Below are positions 61,869 to 64,000 of a stretch of DNA of 64,000 bases, one piece after another. Source of the stretch: Globisporangium splendens (Eukaryota > Oomycota > Peronosporomycetes > Pythiales > Pythiaceae). How positions within the stretch are numbered: the stretch's first letter is position 1; each line of letters starts with the position of its first letter. Position numbers and translations under genes: made by a program. Where the stretch lies: assembly GCA_006386115.1 (NCBI GenBank), contig VFIW01000009.1, forward strand, positions 62,001 to 126,000, read 5' to 3'. The notes beneath the pieces are model-generated. The model made no database searches. It was not told the DNA's origin and was given only the letters and a program-made list of their open reading frames with translations.

Positions 61869-62680
61869 CATCATACCTGCTTAACTCTCAAAATATCTCA
61901 TCGCACAATCCCATCAAATCAATCACAGCCTCGTCATCTTCATGACCTTCGAGTGCCACAGAGAAGGAACCACCAACATACAGCAATTCCAACGGAAACA
62001 TCACTTGCTTTGGTGATGGTGGTAACTACAAAATCGCATCCCTTCCAAATTCGACCTCACGAGAATGAATCGCATCGACGTCGTCCACATCGAGCACATG
62101 GATGATCCATACCCTACGTTCCGAGCTGACAAACACCTTGATCGCGACCTGAGTCGTTGGCAAGCTCATCCAGCGCTGCAGCTTCTCGCGCAGATACTTG
62201 AGACTTTCATTCTTGGATGCAATTTCAACAAATACTGAGGCAATCACATCTCGTGGAAGGTCGCTGCACGCGAGTGCACCAGTAGGCTCCTGTCAACGGT
62301 CCCCCACACTACAAGTTACTCTGTCATATATGTCGAGTGAATTCGCCACATCGATGTCATTTCCAACTTGTTGAACGCGGCGCCAGATCGATCTTAGCAT
62401 TCTTGAACTGGCAGCGTGATGACGCGTTCGCGTGCTGTACAGGACGACTCGACCGGCTGTTGGACTCGTTGGTTCGTACTGCCAGCGTCGCAAGAGTCCG
62501 TTGTGTGACTCGAGTCACCCCTCGAAATCTACCCGCTTGATGTGGTCACAGAGGACCACGGGTCTCCAAGTGGCGTCGCCGTCTTCGTCAAGGAACGGAG
62601 CGTTTGTGGGGTCGCTGTTAGCGATACGCCGTGCTTCCGCCTTGACGCGCTCGATATCAGCCGAATGGATCGGCATCCCA
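61869..62680 (-). pseudogene. Decayed element copy C
   Basis: Direct copy of element A with a few percent difference. Its minus-strand frame is broken by the same three stops (62515-62517, 62293-62295, 62026-62028). It begins about 107 bases after the lipase stop codon. At its 5' end (about 62665-62680) similarity to copy A ends. Confidence 0.75.
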
Positions 62681-63455
62681 TTTGAAGGAGAACGACAGTG
62701 CATCTTGTCGGAGCAACAAAGCTTGGCATTGGATGTAATGTTTGTCTCGTTCTTTTTTGCCGAGTGCATGTGACGCGGGATTGACCCAAACGATTGATGT
62801 GGTCTCTCCTCTTTTCATCCATCTCTCTCTACAGACCAAACTGTTATCACTTTATTGCAAATTCTTTGACGATTGTATAATTGATATTGCCATTTGTTGA
62901 GACAATCTGCAAAAGATGTGGGATCGAAAAACAGCAAAGCACACCAAAACGATGAACAAGATATGCCACTTTTGCCCAGCGAGATTTTTGCCTTTCCAAC
63001 ACACCCGAGGAATGGAGCTTCAAGTTCAATCACTGACAGCTCTTTGAGCCGAGAGTTCCACTCAAAAGGTATCAACGGGACGATCTCAGTGCTCGAACTG
63101 CTCATTGCACCGGGCATTAGAAGGGTTCTGGGTATGAATAAAGCTGTAGGTGTTGCGCCAACCTTCACACTGAGTGTGGTCTTCTGACTGTGTTGTCGAA
63201 TGCCAAGTCTACTCTCTTATAATCGACATCAGTGAGAGTCATATCTCTTATAAGCAAGATCTTCTAATGTGCTCCATTTCTTTTATAAGATGTGTGCCAT
63301 ATCTTCATTAAAAGATTGCTACTGTGTGTTGGCTCGAAAGGGCTCGTTTTGGCTCGTTGAAGTTGCCTTTTTGTGGTCAACACCACATTGTCGTGGCATG
63401 GACGCCATGTGCAGCAGCACTAAGAGAATAGCAACGAAGGAAGAACGAAGCGAAC
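62681..63455. other. Intergenic stretch
   Basis: No supported gene between element copy C and the gene at the right edge. Confidence 0.4.
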
Positions 63456-64000
63456 ATGCAGCAGGCGACGCAGCACGTGGTCGCGTTTTCGGTCGCGCGC
63501 GTGGGCGAAGCAGCGCATGCGGACTCTGTGGTCTCCACGGCGTTCACTCTGCGAGTGGAGCACCAGCGCATCGGTAATAGGACAGTGGAGGTCATGTCAG
63601 GGAGACACATTTGTCTCGTGGCTCCTATAAAGTGTCATGATGTGATGTGGAGGATACTGAGCCTTCGGTTTTGTGCTGCTGCCATTGCTGTGGCGTTGCA
63701 GGTGATCACGGCTGGGGTCACTTGCTGCTGGAAGAGGTCGGCGACTTGCGGAAGGTGAATTTTATCTCTGGACTATTGCGAAATGAACTCGGTAAGTGGG
63801 TTTGTCGTATGCACCACTGCGATGCATTGCATTGCGTTACAATCGTATCCTTGCTGTCTGTCGACACGATGTCGTTAGCGTATCGTATTCTCCTGGAAGC
63901 AAGAAATGCTAGCGAGTGGGAAGTGGTTTTCCCACATGCCATCAACGTCCCGAGACTTACTGACGCTGTTGCATCCGCTGGGGTCCATGTTGGTGCGTTG
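63456..64000 (+). CDS. Start of an unknown multi-exon gene (partial)
   Basis: ATG 63456. Proposed exons are 63456-63573, 63702-63791 and 63879 to beyond the window, with introns 128 and 87 nt (GTAATAGG ... GTTGCAG; GTAAGTGG ... GTCGTTAG) and consistent phases. The joined protein reads across the junctions as VEHQRIGDHGWGHLLLEEVG and RNELAYRILLEARN, which is free of stops and well mixed. About 109 residues are visible. I do not recognise the family, and the third exon is cut by the window edge. Confidence 0.5.

Noticed and set aside
1..64000. CRISPR arrays, rRNA, prokaryotic operons
   Set aside because: No regularly spaced identical repeats, no rRNA-like conserved blocks, and splice-bearing genes show a eukaryotic nuclear genome. 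tRNA genes could not be ruled in or out by eye.

Overview
The window is eukaryotic and looks like an oomycete, probably a Saprolegniales/Aphanomyces-like water mould (the order is an inference). The reasons are compact genes with short GT-AG introns (about 67-128 nt), a family of secreted PAN/Apple-domain proteins, PAN domains joined to a subtilisin-like protease and a GMC oxidoreductase, a GH5 glycosidase on a membrane anchor, an oomycete-type multi-TM protein, and an exact match to the 16-nt oomycete transcription-start core (GCTCATTYYNCAWTTT) before one PAN gene.

Layout. 1-18 kb: the 3' end of a tail-anchored, Glu/Val/Thr-rich protein, then two very large paralogous low-complexity proteins (1041-5402 +, 11970-17924 -) that share an N-terminal block and repeated FRTVR-x-FF modules. 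Between them lie a truncated multi-TM protein (-), a frameshifted subtilase-PAN gene (-) and a GMC oxidoreductase-PAN pseudogene (+). 19-35 kb: four secreted four-PAN proteins, an intact subtilase with two PAN domains, UDP-glucose dehydrogenase (3 exons), a degraded copy of the multi-TM gene, and relics of duplicated PAN-gene 3' ends. 36-50 kb: Tim17/22/23-like protein, ABCF ATPase, membrane-anchored GH5 (3 exons), a START-like unknown (3 exons), a four-exon protein with two LC8 dynein-light-chain-like domains and a C-terminal TM hairpin, and a small RanBP2-like zinc-finger protein. 50-56.5 kb: a nine-exon TMC channel-like gene with a frameshift, a TatD nuclease diverging from it across 134 bp, and a P-loop kinase-like protein. 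57-64 kb: copies of a decayed element, two of them forming a large inverted repeat, around an intronless secreted lipase of bacterial staphylococcal/Bacillus type, then a gene running off the right edge.

How they fit together. The 7-35 kb part is an accessory cluster of secreted PAN-containing proteins. PAN domains often bind carbohydrate or protein, so attachment or wall/host-surface roles are plausible but inferred. The cluster has been reshaped by duplication, module exchange and gene conversion, and several members are decaying. The 36-56 kb part is mostly ordinary housekeeping genes. Intron-containing genes were assembled by matching splice sites and reading-frame phase by eye, and exon coordinates are given in each entry.
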